The notes beneath the pieces are model-generated. The model was not told the DNA's origin. It searched no databases and was given only the letters and a program-made list of their open reading frames with translations. DNA of 64,000 bases. It comes from an uncultured Apibacter sp. GTDB taxonomy: Bacteria > Bacteroidota > Bacteroidia > Flavobacteriales > Weeksellaceae. Of the stretch, positions 40,167 through 49,670 are shown one piece after another (the first letter of the stretch is position 1; every line of letters starts with the position of its first letter). The translations under genes were made by a program, and so were the position numbers. Where the stretch lies: positions 32,524 through 96,523 of the forward strand of contig CALYQD010000010.1 of assembly GCA_945280365.1 (NCBI GenBank), written 5' to 3'.

Positions 40167-40440
40167 GTAATATTTATAAATGATAAAAATAAAATATTAT
40201 TCATATAATTTTATCTGAATAAATTTTATTTTGATGTCATATTAGCAACTAATAAATGATTTTTTTCTTATATCTATTTATATAATGCCTGTTACCCAAA
40301 GATCATTACACGGGAAATAAATTTACATTTTCAAAGAGAACATATGTTAATAAAATCTAAAATTAGATTCTTTTAATTTATATATTACCCTAAACTATAT
40401 CTATAATTTTTAAATTTGCAGAAATCAAAATCATTCGAAA
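40167..40440. promoter_or_regulatory. Divergent intergenic region between the metal ATPase and menI
   Basis: AT-rich and without an ORF. It ends with a TAAATTTG -7 match at 40411-40418, 22 bases before the menI ATG. Nothing else is recognisable. Confidence 0.45.
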
Positions 40441-40878
40441 ATGAATAAAGAAGAAATTTTATTTCAATTAAATGCATCTTCTTCTGATACCTTAATGCAA
40501 ACATTAGGTATCGTTTATACAGATTTTACAGGAGACACTCTTACCGCTGAAATGGACGTAACTTCTACAGTACATCAACCGATGAGGTTTTTACATGGAG
40601 GAGCTTCTTTAGCTATGGCTGAAACCGTAGGTTCTTTTTTATCGATAACTACCGTAAATATTTCGGAATACCATGTTTTTGGTACCCAAGTTAACGGATA
40701 CCATCTAAAATCTGTAAAAAATGGTAAATTAACTGCAACTGCAAAATTTATTAATAAAGGTAAAACCTCACATATAGTTGAAATTTCCATCTATTGTACT
40801 GATGAGAATGGAATTACTTTTAAAAACTGTCATGTAACAATGACTAACCGAATTGTTCCAAAAAATAATTTTGCGTAA
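40441..40878 (+). CDS. menI: Hotdog-fold acyl-CoA thioesterase, probable DHNA-CoA thioesterase
   Basis: A 145-aa PaaI/MenI-type hotdog protein. MDVTSTVHQPMRFLHGGASLAMAE contains the active-site HGG and the helix that follows, and VNGYHLKSVKNGKL is the second conserved strand. The stop overlaps the start of an isochorismate synthase gene (TAATG), which points to menaquinone synthesis: hydrolysis of 1,4-dihydroxy-2-naphthoyl-CoA. Without that context it would only be a generic thioesterase. Confidence 0.85.
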   Translation: MNKEEILFQLNASSSDTLMQTLGIVYTDFTGDTLTAEMDVTSTVHQPMRFLHGGASLAMAETVGSFLSITTVNISEYHVFGTQVNGYHLKSVKNGKLTATAKFINKGKTSHIVEISIYCTDENGITFKNCHVTMTNRIVPKNNFA

Positions 40879-41882
40879 TGTTATTTGAAATGGTAATTAA
40901 TTGCATTGAAAAGAATATTCCTTTTGCCTTTATACGATTACCCAATAATAAACATATATATTTTATTAAAGAGGATAATAAAGGAATACGCAGCTATTCC
41001 TTTGTATCTTTCGATACTACAAAAAAATATTCTTTTCAATTTACTGAATTTATAGAATTAAAAGACCTTAGGATTAATAATAAATATGTATTGCCTTTAA
41101 CTAGAAAAGAAAATACAAAAGTTATTTCTGAGAACAATTATTTAAAACTGCTTCGAAAAACAATTAATTATATTGAAAACAAACAGACGGAAAAAATAGT
41201 TATTTCTAGGGAAAAATGGATTGATAAAGACTCTATAGACCCAATTAATTCCTTTTCATATTTATGTGAAAAGTATCCCAATTCTTTTTGTCATTTAAGT
41301 TATTGGAATGAAAAAGAAATATGGTTGGGTGCCACTCCTGAGGTTTTAGGATCTTATGAAAATTCTCAATTTACTACCATGGCATTAGCTGGTACCCTGC
41401 CCGATAATAATTCTGCTCAATGGGAACAAAAAGAAATTAACGAACAAAAATATGTGACAGATTACATTTATGAAAAAATAAAAAAATATGTTCCCAGCCT
41501 TTCATTAAAAGGTCCTGAAACATTGCATTTGGGACATGTAAAACATTTAATAACTTACTTATCTGTACATTTAAAAAATACTACTCAATTATCTGAATTA
41601 ATTCATTCCTTACATCCTACTCCAGCAGTTTGTGGAATTCCATTGGAGAGTAGTAGGAATTACATTTTAAAAAATGAAGGATACAATCGTGATTTTTATG
41701 CCGGCTATATAGGTTTGGAAACCCCTGATTTCGACAAGTATTTTGTAAATTTGCGCTGTGCAAGGCTTTATAATAACGGGGCTTTACTTTTTGTGGGAGG
41801 AGGGATAACCGCCCAAAGCAATCCTCAAAAAGAATGGACTGAAACAGAATTAAAAGCTAAATTTATTGGTGAAAGTCTATAA
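40878..41882 (+). CDS. menF: Isochorismate synthase (chorismate-binding enzyme)
   Basis: A 334-aa protein, shorter than E. coli MenF at the N-terminus. The chorismate-binding core is complete: EKIVISREKW, WLGATPEVLG, FTTMALAGTLP, LHLGHVKHLITY, HPTPAVCGIPLE and FYAGYIGLE. It turns chorismate into isochorismate, the first step to menaquinone. It is translationally coupled to menI. EntC (siderophore) is the alternative, but no siderophore genes are near. Confidence 0.9.
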   Translation: MLFEMVINCIEKNIPFAFIRLPNNKHIYFIKEDNKGIRSYSFVSFDTTKKYSFQFTEFIELKDLRINNKYVLPLTRKENTKVISENNYLKLLRKTINYIENKQTEKIVISREKWIDKDSIDPINSFSYLCEKYPNSFCHLSYWNEKEIWLGATPEVLGSYENSQFTTMALAGTLPDNNSAQWEQKEINEQKYVTDYIYEKIKKYVPSLSLKGPETLHLGHVKHLITYLSVHLKNTTQLSELIHSLHPTPAVCGIPLESSRNYILKNEGYNRDFYAGYIGLETPDFDKYFVNLRCARLYNNGALLFVGGGITAQSNPQKEWTETELKAKFIGESL

Positions 41883-41901
41883 ACAAATATAAATTATTTT
41901 A

Positions 41902-43155
41902 TTAAAATAAACTTAATTGGTTTATATCAATTTTATTTGTTTTAGATTTCGTTTCTTTTTTAATATTTTTTGTAATACTTGACCCATTTTCAACGGCATC
42001 TCCATAGATGGTTTTGCCACCGTATTTCCAGGAATTATTCCTTTCATTTTCAATCCATTCCTCAAAATTATTATTAGGAATAAAATCTTTTTCTATCTCC
42101 ATAGAAACTTTCGATAGATTTTTCAGTACTTGTAATTTATCATTTTCACCCAATTTAGATTGATTAATAGCCTTGTTGAATATTTCTATAGTTTCATCAT
42201 ATATTTTCGTAGGAACCGGAAAAGGATGACCATCTTTTCCTCCATGGGCAAAAGAAAATCGTGCCGGGTCAGAAAATCTTGAAGGAGTACCATATATAAC
42301 TTCGCTAACCAATGCCAAAGATTGCAAAGTTCTCGGCCCCACTCCTTGCAAGAGTAATAGAGATTCAACATCCTTTACTTCCGTTTCATGAGCAAGTACT
42401 AAAGCTGCTCCGAGTCTTTTCAAATTAATATCGCTTGCACAAACTTCATGATGATTGGGCATAATTAAATTAATTTCTTTCATGACCTTATCCGGATTTT
42501 CTTTAGTTAATCCTATAATGCCCTGCTTAGTCGCTTGTGCTTGTTGATCGGTTAAATTTAAAATTTCTCCTTTATTTTTTCCGTAAATAAACGAATGAGG
42601 AGTTTCTGTAAAGGATTTCACGGAGGACGACAACCAATGGTATCTTCTTGCCATCTTTTCATTACTATTCATTCCTTGTTGAATGACGGCCCAATCCCCT
42701 TCATCGGTAACAATAAAAGAATGTAAATATAGCTGGAAACCGTCTTGTACGGCACAATTATCAACCTTAGCCACCAACTTGCTTTTCTTAACAAGATCGT
42801 TACCATCTAATCCTGTTTTATTTGCGATTTGTAACAATTCTATAGGAGTATTACGAGATGATTTTCCTCTTCCTCCACAAACATAAATCCCTAGTTCAAG
42901 GGATCTTTGATTGATTGCTTTCTTTAGAGCATTCATCACTGATGTAGTTATCCCCGAAGAATGCCAATCCATTCCTAATACGCAACCTAAAGATTGAAAC
43001 CAAAATGGATCACTAATTTTTTGCAATAACATCTTCTTACCATATTCTTGAACAATTGCCTCTACAATTGCACCTCCTAATAAACTCATCCTTTTAGCTA
43101 ACCAGGCAGGTACCGTACCGTAATGTAAAGGCAAATCTGCATATCCCTTCTTCAT
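41902..43155 (-). CDS. DUF763-domain protein
   Basis: A 417-aa protein matching the DUF763 family from its first residues (KKGYADLPLHYGTVPAWL) through MDWHSSGITTSVMNALKKA, CGGRGKSSRNTP and HGGKDGHPFPVP. The family occurs in thermophiles, archaea and some Bacteroidota. A nuclease-like role has been suggested in other contexts but I cannot support it here. It converges with menF over an 18-base gap. Confidence 0.85.
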   Translation of the reverse strand: MKKGYADLPLHYGTVPAWLAKRMSLLGGAIVEAIVQEYGKKMLLQKISDPFWFQSLGCVLGMDWHSSGITTSVMNALKKAINQRSLELGIYVCGGRGKSSRNTPIELLQIANKTGLDGNDLVKKSKLVAKVDNCAVQDGFQLYLHSFIVTDEGDWAVIQQGMNSNEKMARRYHWLSSSVKSFTETPHSFIYGKNKGEILNLTDQQAQATKQGIIGLTKENPDKVMKEINLIMPNHHEVCASDINLKRLGAALVLAHETEVKDVESLLLLQGVGPRTLQSLALVSEVIYGTPSRFSDPARFSFAHGGKDGHPFPVPTKIYDETIEIFNKAINQSKLGENDKLQVLKNLSKVSMEIEKDFIPNNNFEEWIENERNNSWKYGGKTIYGDAVENGSSITKNIKKETKSKTNKIDINQLSLF

Positions 43156-43237
43156 AGAATAAAGATAGTGAAAAATAATTATTCCCCTGAAAATAATTTA
43201 TATCTAAAAATTGTGGTACAATTAAATAAATTAATTT

Positions 43238-43903
43238 CTAATTGGAACACATTTTAACTAAGAGTTTTTCTGCAATAATATTACTTAAAACTTCTTCCCT
43301 ATTTTGTCCAACAACAGATATGGTAATGCTTCCGTCAAATTCTTCAATCGACTTAATTTTAAATTTAATACCTAAATTAAAATTTTTAGAATTCAAATAC
43401 TTTAAAAAATCTTTTGAACTATGGATAATAGCCGACAATTCTACCGTGTCTCCAATATTATATTCGCTTAGCTTTTTAAAGCTTACCCATTCTATATTTC
43501 CTTCCTTATCCGGTATAGGTGAACCATGAGGATCAAATTTAGGATAATCTAAAAGTTCGTCCATTTTATTAAAAAACTTTTCGGAATGTATATGCTCTAC
43601 TTGTTCGGCAATTTCATGAACATCTTCCCAGCTAAATCCCATTTTCTCTACCAAATACATTTCTGTTAATCGGTGTTTTCTCAAAATAAGTGCAGCCTCT
43701 TTTTTTCCTTTTTCTGTAAGCCTAATCGGTTTATAGCTCTGATAATATACCAATCCTTTAGTATAAAATTTTTTCATCATGCTATTCACGGTAGGCATTT
43801 TTATCTCTAAGGATTGACTTAATGCCAAAGTAGATACCTCTCCCTCTTCATCAGACAGGTTATATAAAGCCTTTAGATAATTTTCTTCGATAGATGAAAA
43901 CAT
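43238..43903 (-). CDS. DtxR/MntR-family metal-dependent transcription regulator
   Basis: About 221 aa. The winged helix occupies residues 1-65 (SSIEENYLKALYNLSDEEGEVST, LEIKMPTVNSMMKKF), then the dimerisation domain with metal ligands (EEHIHSEKF-like EQVEHIHSEKF, DYPKFDPHGSPIP). A C-terminal FeoA/SH3-like domain follows. I choose the ATG at 43903; an ATG at 43927 adds eight residues not typical of the family. It binds DNA with Mn2+ or Fe2+. It is divergent from a TonB receptor whose promoter carries a matching palindrome. Confidence 0.9.
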   Translation of the reverse strand: MFSSIEENYLKALYNLSDEEGEVSTLALSQSLEIKMPTVNSMMKKFYTKGLVYYQSYKPIRLTEKGKKEAALILRKHRLTEMYLVEKMGFSWEDVHEIAEQVEHIHSEKFFNKMDELLDYPKFDPHGSPIPDKEGNIEWVSFKKLSEYNIGDTVELSAIIHSSKDFLKYLNSKNFNLGIKFKIKSIEEFDGSITISVVGQNREEVLSNIIAEKLLVKMCSN

Positions 43904-43977
43904 ATACAAATATATTAAAATATTCATTTCTTGAAATTAAATAATCTAATTGCTAAAAATATAATAGTAAAATAAAT

Positions 43978-44007
43978 TTGTTAGACTAGTCTAATTTTTT
44001 ATATTTG
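43978..44007 (+). promoter_or_regulatory. TonB receptor promoter with embedded DtxR/MntR-type operator
   Basis: TTG at 43978-43980 (-33) and TATATTTG at 44000-44007 (-7) are separated by 19 bases. That spacer contains a perfect 14-bp palindrome, ttagactagtctaa, at 43981-43994. A repressor bound there would block polymerase. The palindrome resembles TTAG..CTAA DtxR-class sites and the regulator gene is divergent, 75 bases away. Confidence 0.75.
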
Positions 44008-44029
44008 CTGATCTAAAAAATTAAATATT

Positions 44030-46069
44030 ATGAAAAGAGGTTTAACTATATTGCTTATATTATCCATAGGATCTTTATATTCTCAAGGGGTTAAAGACTC
44101 ACTTAATAACAATAAAGAAAAAACAGTTGGAGAAGTAGTAATTACTGGAACAATGAAAGAGGTGAGAAAATCTGACAGTCCTGTTCCAGTTGAAATTATT
44201 ACGCCAAAATTATTTCAAAAAAACCCTACTCCTAGCCTTTTTGATGCTGTCGGAATGGTTAACGGGGTTAAGCCTCAAATCAATTGTAGTGTATGTAATA
44301 CGGGAGATATCCATATAAATGGTATGGAAGGACCTTATACCATGATTTTAATTGATGGTATGCCAATAGTAAGCGGTCTATCTACAGTATATGGTCTCAG
44401 CGGGATACCGAATAGTCTAGTAGAAAGAATAGAAATTGTTAAAGGTCCGGCTTCTTCTTTATACGGATCCGAAGCAATGGGAGGTATTATAAATGTAATT
44501 ACTAAAAATCCTCAAAGAGCGCCCAAATTTGCAGCAGATATTTTCAGTACTAGCTGGGGAGAACTTAGTACCGATTTATCATTTAAATTCAATGCCGGTA
44601 AAAAAATAACTAGCTTATTAGGAGTAAATCATTTTTATTACGATAACCCTATTGATGACAATCACGATGGTTTTACCGATTTAACGGTACAAAATAGAAT
44701 TTCGGTATTTAATAAATGGAATTTCAAAAGAGATCAAAACAGAGTAGCCAGTATAGGTTTACGCTGGGTTAATGAAGATCGATGGGGAGGCGAAATGAAT
44801 TGGAGCAAAAAATACCGTGGTAGTGATGAGGTATATGGAGAAAGCATCTATACCAAGCGAGCAGAAGTAATCGGATTATACCAATTACCTTTCGAGGAAA
44901 AGATATATACACAATTTTCTTACAATTGGCACGATCAAAATTCATGGTATGGAGATACTCCTTACATGGCCACCCAACAAGTTGGATTTATTCAAAGCTA
45001 CTGGGACAAGTCCATAAAAAATCATAATATCTTAATGGGAGCCTCTTTTCGATATACTTATTATGATGACAATACACCTGCTACCGCTTCTGCAGACGGT
45101 TTAAAAAATAAACCTTCAAAAACCCCACTACCTGGAGTATTTTTACAGGATGAATGGAAAATTAACGAGATGAATAAGTTGTTGTTGGGATATAGATACG
45201 ACAATGACAAGCATCACGGAAATGTTCATTCTCCAAGAGTTGCTTACAAATTTTCTCCTAACTCAACGAATACTTTGAGAGCCAGTTTCGGTACAGGGTT
45301 TAGAGTGGTAAATATATTTACAGAAGATCACTCCGCTCTGACCGGAGCCAGAGAGGTTATTATTTTAAATTCTTTAAAACCGGAAAGATCGTATAATGGG
45401 AATTTAAATTATGTTAAAAAAATAATGTCAACAGATTTAAATTTAAATCTCGATATTACCGGATTTTATTCATATTTTACTAATAAAATAATTGGTGATT
45501 TTGATACCGATCCTACTAAAATTATCTACGATAATTTAGATGGTCATGCGGTGTCCCAAGGAATTTCTCTAAATACAGAATGGTCTTTCCTAGCTCCAAT
45601 TAAAATTATGGCTGGAGTAACTTATATGGATGTTTACACTAAGGAAAAAGATAATGACGGTAGTTATATAAGAACTGATCAATTATATGCCCCTAAATGG
45701 TCCGGTACATTTGTTATGACCTATACTTTTCCTAAAAAAATTGCTTTGGATTTTTCTGGTCAATGGAATGGAAAAATGCGATTGCCTATTGAGCCAAACG
45801 ATTTCAGAAGTGAATATTCTCCTTGGTATTGTATCGCAAATATTCAATTATCTAAAAAGTTCGATAACGGTATTGAAATTTACGGAGGAATAAAAAATTT
45901 ATTCAATTTTACTCCTAAAAATCCTATCATGCGTCCATTTGATCCTTTTAATAAAGACGTGAATAATCCAGTAACCAATCCTAATGGTTACACTTTTGAC
46001 ACATCCTACAATTATGCATCATTACAAAAAATGCGAGGATTTTTAGGGGTTAGATATAATTTTTTCTAG
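44030..46069 (+). CDS. TonB-dependent outer membrane receptor, metal-regulated
   Basis: A 679-aa receptor: signal peptide (RGLTILLILSIGSLYSQG), plug domain from about residue 33 (VGEVVITGTMKE, GMEGPYTMILIDGMPIVSG, RIEIVKGPASSLYGSEAMGG) and 22-strand barrel ending in aromatic F (RGFLGVRYNFF). It takes up a metal chelate, heme or siderophore with energy from TonB. The DtxR/MntR-type operator in its promoter suggests repression when metal is plentiful; Mn or Fe cannot be told apart here. A CxxC (NCSVCNTGD) in the plug is noteworthy. Confidence 0.93.
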   Translation: MKRGLTILLILSIGSLYSQGVKDSLNNNKEKTVGEVVITGTMKEVRKSDSPVPVEIITPKLFQKNPTPSLFDAVGMVNGVKPQINCSVCNTGDIHINGMEGPYTMILIDGMPIVSGLSTVYGLSGIPNSLVERIEIVKGPASSLYGSEAMGGIINVITKNPQRAPKFAADIFSTSWGELSTDLSFKFNAGKKITSLLGVNHFYYDNPIDDNHDGFTDLTVQNRISVFNKWNFKRDQNRVASIGLRWVNEDRWGGEMNWSKKYRGSDEVYGESIYTKRAEVIGLYQLPFEEKIYTQFSYNWHDQNSWYGDTPYMATQQVGFIQSYWDKSIKNHNILMGASFRYTYYDDNTPATASADGLKNKPSKTPLPGVFLQDEWKINEMNKLLLGYRYDNDKHHGNVHSPRVAYKFSPNSTNTLRASFGTGFRVVNIFTEDHSALTGAREVIILNSLKPERSYNGNLNYVKKIMSTDLNLNLDITGFYSYFTNKIIGDFDTDPTKIIYDNLDGHAVSQGISLNTEWSFLAPIKIMAGVTYMDVYTKEKDNDGSYIRTDQLYAPKWSGTFVMTYTFPKKIALDFSGQWNGKMRLPIEPNDFRSEYSPWYCIANIQLSKKFDNGIEIYGGIKNLFNFTPKNPIMRPFDPFNKDVNNPVTNPNGYTFDTSYNYASLQKMRGFLGVRYNFF

Positions 46070-46191
46070 TTATTTTAATGATTTTAAAAAAGATAAACTT
46101 TACATAAAAAGATTGTACCTATAATTAAGTGAAATAATAAGAAGATCATATTTATTTTTATGGTAAATTAGCGCTTTTATAAAAGATAACT

Positions 46192-46791
46192 ATGATACTT
46201 TTACCTTGTTTCTATTTTCCACCGATCTCGTATTTCGAGATTTGGACAAAATCAGATAAGAGATATTTAGAACAATGGGAAAATTTTCCAAAACAAACCT
46301 ATCGAAATCGTTGTCTCATACAAGGAGCAAACGGTAAGCTGCCTTTGATTATTCCTATAGAACATTCGGGAGCCAGAATCATGAAAGATATTAAAATATC
46401 TTATACTTCATCATGGCAAAAATTACATATAAAATCTTTGCAATCTGCCTACCAAAGTTCTCCATATTTTGAATACTATGAAGATAAATTAGTCACTCTA
46501 TTGGAAAAAAAAGAGACTTTTTTATTGGATTTAAATGTAAAAACATTGGAATGGGCCTTTTCTATTTTAAAAATAGACGATACTTATATCCGTACCAATG
46601 AATATGTAGAATTTCCTGAATGTACAGATGCCCGCGAGGCATTCAATGCAAAAAAAGAAAGTTCTTATTATAATAAAAAATATATTCAAGTATTTTCAGA
46701 CCGTTTCGAATTTATGAATGATCTTTCGATCATTGATCTTATTTGCAATCTTGGCCCGAAATCTGCTAATTATCTTACTAATGTCGAATAA
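46192..46791 (+). CDS. WbqC-family protein
   Basis: A 199-aa protein of the WbqC-like family, recognisable from LPCFYFPPISYFEIW, FPKQTYRNRCLIQGANG and LQSAYQSSPYFEYYEDKL. Members are common beside signal peptidase or protease genes in Bacteroidota and are named after O-antigen genes, but their reaction is not established. It precedes the subtilase by 13 bases and is probably co-transcribed with it. Confidence 0.85.
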   Translation: MILLPCFYFPPISYFEIWTKSDKRYLEQWENFPKQTYRNRCLIQGANGKLPLIIPIEHSGARIMKDIKISYTSSWQKLHIKSLQSAYQSSPYFEYYEDKLVTLLEKKETFLLDLNVKTLEWAFSILKIDDTYIRTNEYVEFPECTDAREAFNAKKESSYYNKKYIQVFSDRFEFMNDLSIIDLICNLGPKSANYLTNVE

Positions 46792-46804
46792 AAATAACAA
46801 TTAA

Positions 46805-48499
46805 ATGAAGATAAAACTATTAAGCTTAAGCATCGCTTTTACTTTAATTACTGCTACAGCATTTTCACAAGATACTAATCAGGCAGTCGATTCGATTGCT
46901 TTAAAGAATTGGTATCATCAAAGCTATGAGAAAACCGGTATCTATGGCGTTGGAACCAATGATGCCATCAATTTTTTAAAATCTAAAGGTTTAAAGCCCT
47001 CCCCTATTATTGTTGGAGTTATCGATAGTGGAGTTCAAATCGATCATCCCGATTTAAAAAACAATATATGGGTTAACTCGAAAGAGATTGCCAATAACGG
47101 TAAAGATGATGACGGTAATGGATATACTGATGATATACACGGATGGGATTTTATTGGTGGAAAAGATGGAAAAGACGTTGATCATGATACCATGGAATCA
47201 ACTCGTATTGTTTCCTTATACGAAAAATTATTTGGAAAAGATTACTTTGAAGTTGATGATATTTATGAAAAGAACAGAAAAAAATTTCCGAATGAATTCA
47301 GAGAATATTTAAGAGCAGTAAGTGTTTATGAAAAAGAATTAAAAGAGGCTAAAATGTCGTTATCCCAAATCGATGAGCAAAAAGAGATGATTAGACAAAT
47401 GACTGATATATTGCAAAAAGCGTTGGGCGATAAACCTATGACTATTGAAAATATTAATGCAGCAGAATTTACAATACCTCAATATAAAACAGCTTTTCTT
47501 CAGATGCTCGAAAATAATAGCGATCTTGAAGGAAAAAATGCTACACAAATTAAGATGCTAGCCGACAGTGAAATGGGGGAAGCTGTACAATACTATTCAG
47601 GAAAAGTAGATTACATGCTAAATAAAAATTATGACCCTCGAAGTATTGTTGGTGATAATTATGCTGATATTAAAGAAAAATACTACGGCAATAATGAAGT
47701 AGAAGGCCCTGATGCTTTACATGGAACTCACGTATCCGGCATTATTGCTGCAGAAAGGAATAACAAAATCGGCATGGATGGTATAGCCGGAGATGTTGCT
47801 AAAATTTTGGTTGTTAGAGCAGTTCCGGATGGAGATGAAAGAGATAAGGATATCGCAAATGCTATTCATTATGCCGTTGATAATGGAGCTAAAATCATTA
47901 ATATGAGCTTTGGAAAACCATTTTCTCCAAATAAAGAAAGAGTTTGGGAAGCTATGAAATATGCAGAGAAAAAAGGTGTTTTAATGGTACATGCTGCAGG
48001 TAACGATAACAAAAATGTGGATACGGAATATAATTATCCAACTAATTTTAAGGATAATGAAAATAAATCTTTCGTAAATAATTGGATTACGGTAGGTGCT
48101 AGTACTCGTTACAACAATTCTTTAAAAGCGTCTTTCTCAAATTACGGAAAAGAAAAAGTTGATATTTTCGCACCTGGTTTAGAAATTTATTCTACAATTA
48201 CGAAAGGTAAATATAAATTTTTACAAGGAACTAGTATGGCTTCTCCGGTGGTTGCAGGTTGTGCGGCTTTATTGTGGGCTTATTTCCCTCAATTATCCGC
48301 AGAACAAGTTAAAGAAATATTATTTATAACCGCAAACAAATCAACTACAGCTGTTGAAGCTGGTGGAGAAAGTGATAATAGTCCTGCCATTACAACTACC
48401 TTTGACCAGCTGTCCTCAACTGGAGGAGTAGTAGATGTATATAGAGCAGTAAAATATGCTTACGACAATTTTAATCCAAATAAAAAATCAAAAAAATAA
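46805..48499 (+). CDS. Secreted subtilisin-like serine protease (S8)
   Basis: A 564-aa protease with signal peptide (KIKLLSLSIAFTLITATAFSQ). The catalytic triad is D74 in VGVIDSGVQIDHPDL, H306 in LHGTHVSGIIAA and S477 in GTSMASPVVAG, with the oxyanion region HAAGNDNKN. The D-to-H spacing of about 230 residues is much larger than in subtilisin because of a helical insertion rich in charged residues (about 120-290). No T9SS C-terminal sorting domain is evident. It should act in the periplasm or outside the cell. Confidence 0.93.
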   Translation: MKIKLLSLSIAFTLITATAFSQDTNQAVDSIALKNWYHQSYEKTGIYGVGTNDAINFLKSKGLKPSPIIVGVIDSGVQIDHPDLKNNIWVNSKEIANNGKDDDGNGYTDDIHGWDFIGGKDGKDVDHDTMESTRIVSLYEKLFGKDYFEVDDIYEKNRKKFPNEFREYLRAVSVYEKELKEAKMSLSQIDEQKEMIRQMTDILQKALGDKPMTIENINAAEFTIPQYKTAFLQMLENNSDLEGKNATQIKMLADSEMGEAVQYYSGKVDYMLNKNYDPRSIVGDNYADIKEKYYGNNEVEGPDALHGTHVSGIIAAERNNKIGMDGIAGDVAKILVVRAVPDGDERDKDIANAIHYAVDNGAKIINMSFGKPFSPNKERVWEAMKYAEKKGVLMVHAAGNDNKNVDTEYNYPTNFKDNENKSFVNNWITVGASTRYNNSLKASFSNYGKEKVDIFAPGLEIYSTITKGKYKFLQGTSMASPVVAGCAALLWAYFPQLSAEQVKEILFITANKSTTAVEAGGESDNSPAITTTFDQLSSTGGVVDVYRAVKYAYDNFNPNKKSKK

Positions 48500-48515
48500 T
48501 TCTAAATTAATTAAT

Positions 48516-48550
48516 AAAAAAAAGCTATTTTATATAAAATAGCTTTTTTT
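48516..48550. terminator. Bidirectional terminator after the subtilase gene
   Basis: An inverted repeat of aaaagctatttta and taaaatagctttt with flanking A and T runs lies between convergent genes. Confidence 0.85.
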
Positions 48551-48572
48551 TATTGTAATAATTTTATTTTAA

Positions 48573-48965
48573 TTAAGAAATTTTGCTTACACCTTCAGTC
48601 AAAGCCTCAATAAAGTTTTTTAATGGCTTTTCAACCATAGTCGAAATAAACATATTAAATTTTCCATCGAAGGTAAATTGCACTTCGCTTGAATTTTCTG
48701 AAACTTCATTAAGAAGAAGGCTTAAATCAAAATTTAAGGTTTCTTTAGCTGAACTTAGTACAATTTTGGAATACGGAATTCTTTCTTTCATTTTCAAGGC
48801 TATTTCAGGCATTCCTTTTAATGCAAAAACAAAACCATCTTCATCTGCCTCAAACTTATCAATGTTTTCAGGCATGAATTTTTTAAATTCAGAAGGCTGA
48901 GAAGCTAACGAATATATTTCTTCTGCCGATTTATTAACCAGTATTTTTTCTCCTTTAATATTCAT
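48573..48965 (-). CDS. SRPBCC-fold protein
   Basis: A 130-aa START/Bet v 1-like domain with the usual helix-grip pattern: VNKSAEEIYSLASQPSEFKKFMP at the start, a hydrophobic beta-sheet, and a long C-terminal helix (FISTMVEKPLKNFIEALTEG). Such domains bind hydrophobic ligands. The function here is unknown. It diverges from the Nudix gene with a 29-base gap. Confidence 0.75.
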   Translation of the reverse strand: MNIKGEKILVNKSAEEIYSLASQPSEFKKFMPENIDKFEADEDGFVFALKGMPEIALKMKERIPYSKIVLSSAKETLNFDLSLLLNEVSENSSEVQFTFDGKFNMFISTMVEKPLKNFIEALTEGVSKIS

Positions 48966-48994
48966 TTTTGTACATTTGATAAAAACAATTACAA

Positions 48995-49597
48995 ATGTAC
49001 AAAATTTCTGTAAACGAAAGATTTCTTACCATAGGTAAAGGAAAAAGAAAACAGGCAATTAACCTTCCATATGAAAGTTTGGAAACTCTTAGATATGCCT
49101 TGGATATTTTGTACCATACCCAGGTAAAATCTGTTCATATTTTTACCGATGAGAAGAAAAAGGTTTGGAAAAAATTTAAAAAAATAGCTACCCCGGTCTA
49201 TGCCGCCGGAGGTCTTGTCAAAAAAAATAATGATAACTATTTATTTATAAAGAGAAACGGTCTATGGGATCTACCTAAAGGACATGTTGAAAAAAATGAA
49301 ACATTTAAAAAGGCTGCCGTTCGTGAAGTAGAGGAAGAATGTTCACTATCAAACGTGAAACTTAAAAAATATATTACAACTACCTACCATGTTTACATTT
49401 CAGAAAAAAAATATTATCTGAAAATAGTAAAATGGTTTAATATGGAATACAAAGGTAAAGAAAAGCCTAAACCGCAAAAAAATGAAGGAATTGAAAAAGC
49501 GCAGTGGTTTACCATAAAAAAGATTCCTATGCTTATGAAGAAAACTTATATTAATATCAAAGAATTGGTGACCACAAATGTTTTAGATGAATCTTGA
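48995..49597 (+). CDS. Nudix hydrolase
   Basis: A 200-aa protein with a Nudix domain in the C-terminal two thirds. The Nudix box is GHVEKNETFKKAAVREVEEE near residue 90, with Cys in place of the usual Gly after EE. A basic N-terminal region of about 65 residues precedes it. Likely substrate is a nucleoside diphosphate derivative. Not further resolvable. Confidence 0.88.
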   Translation: MYKISVNERFLTIGKGKRKQAINLPYESLETLRYALDILYHTQVKSVHIFTDEKKKVWKKFKKIATPVYAAGGLVKKNNDNYLFIKRNGLWDLPKGHVEKNETFKKAAVREVEEECSLSNVKLKKYITTTYHVYISEKKYYLKIVKWFNMEYKGKEKPKPQKNEGIEKAQWFTIKKIPMLMKKTYINIKELVTTNVLDES

Positions 49598-49621
49598 GAC
49601 AAATGATATACCTATAAATTA

Positions 49622-49651
49622 AAAAAGGAGTAATAAATATTACTCCTTTTT
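49622..49651. terminator. Bidirectional terminator between the Nudix and DUF5686 genes
   Basis: A 13-bp perfect stem (49622-49634 with 49639-49651), 4-base loop, with poly-A and poly-T flanks. Convergent genes end on both sides. Confidence 0.88.
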
Positions 49652-49670
49652 ATTTCTTATATTTTTTTGC

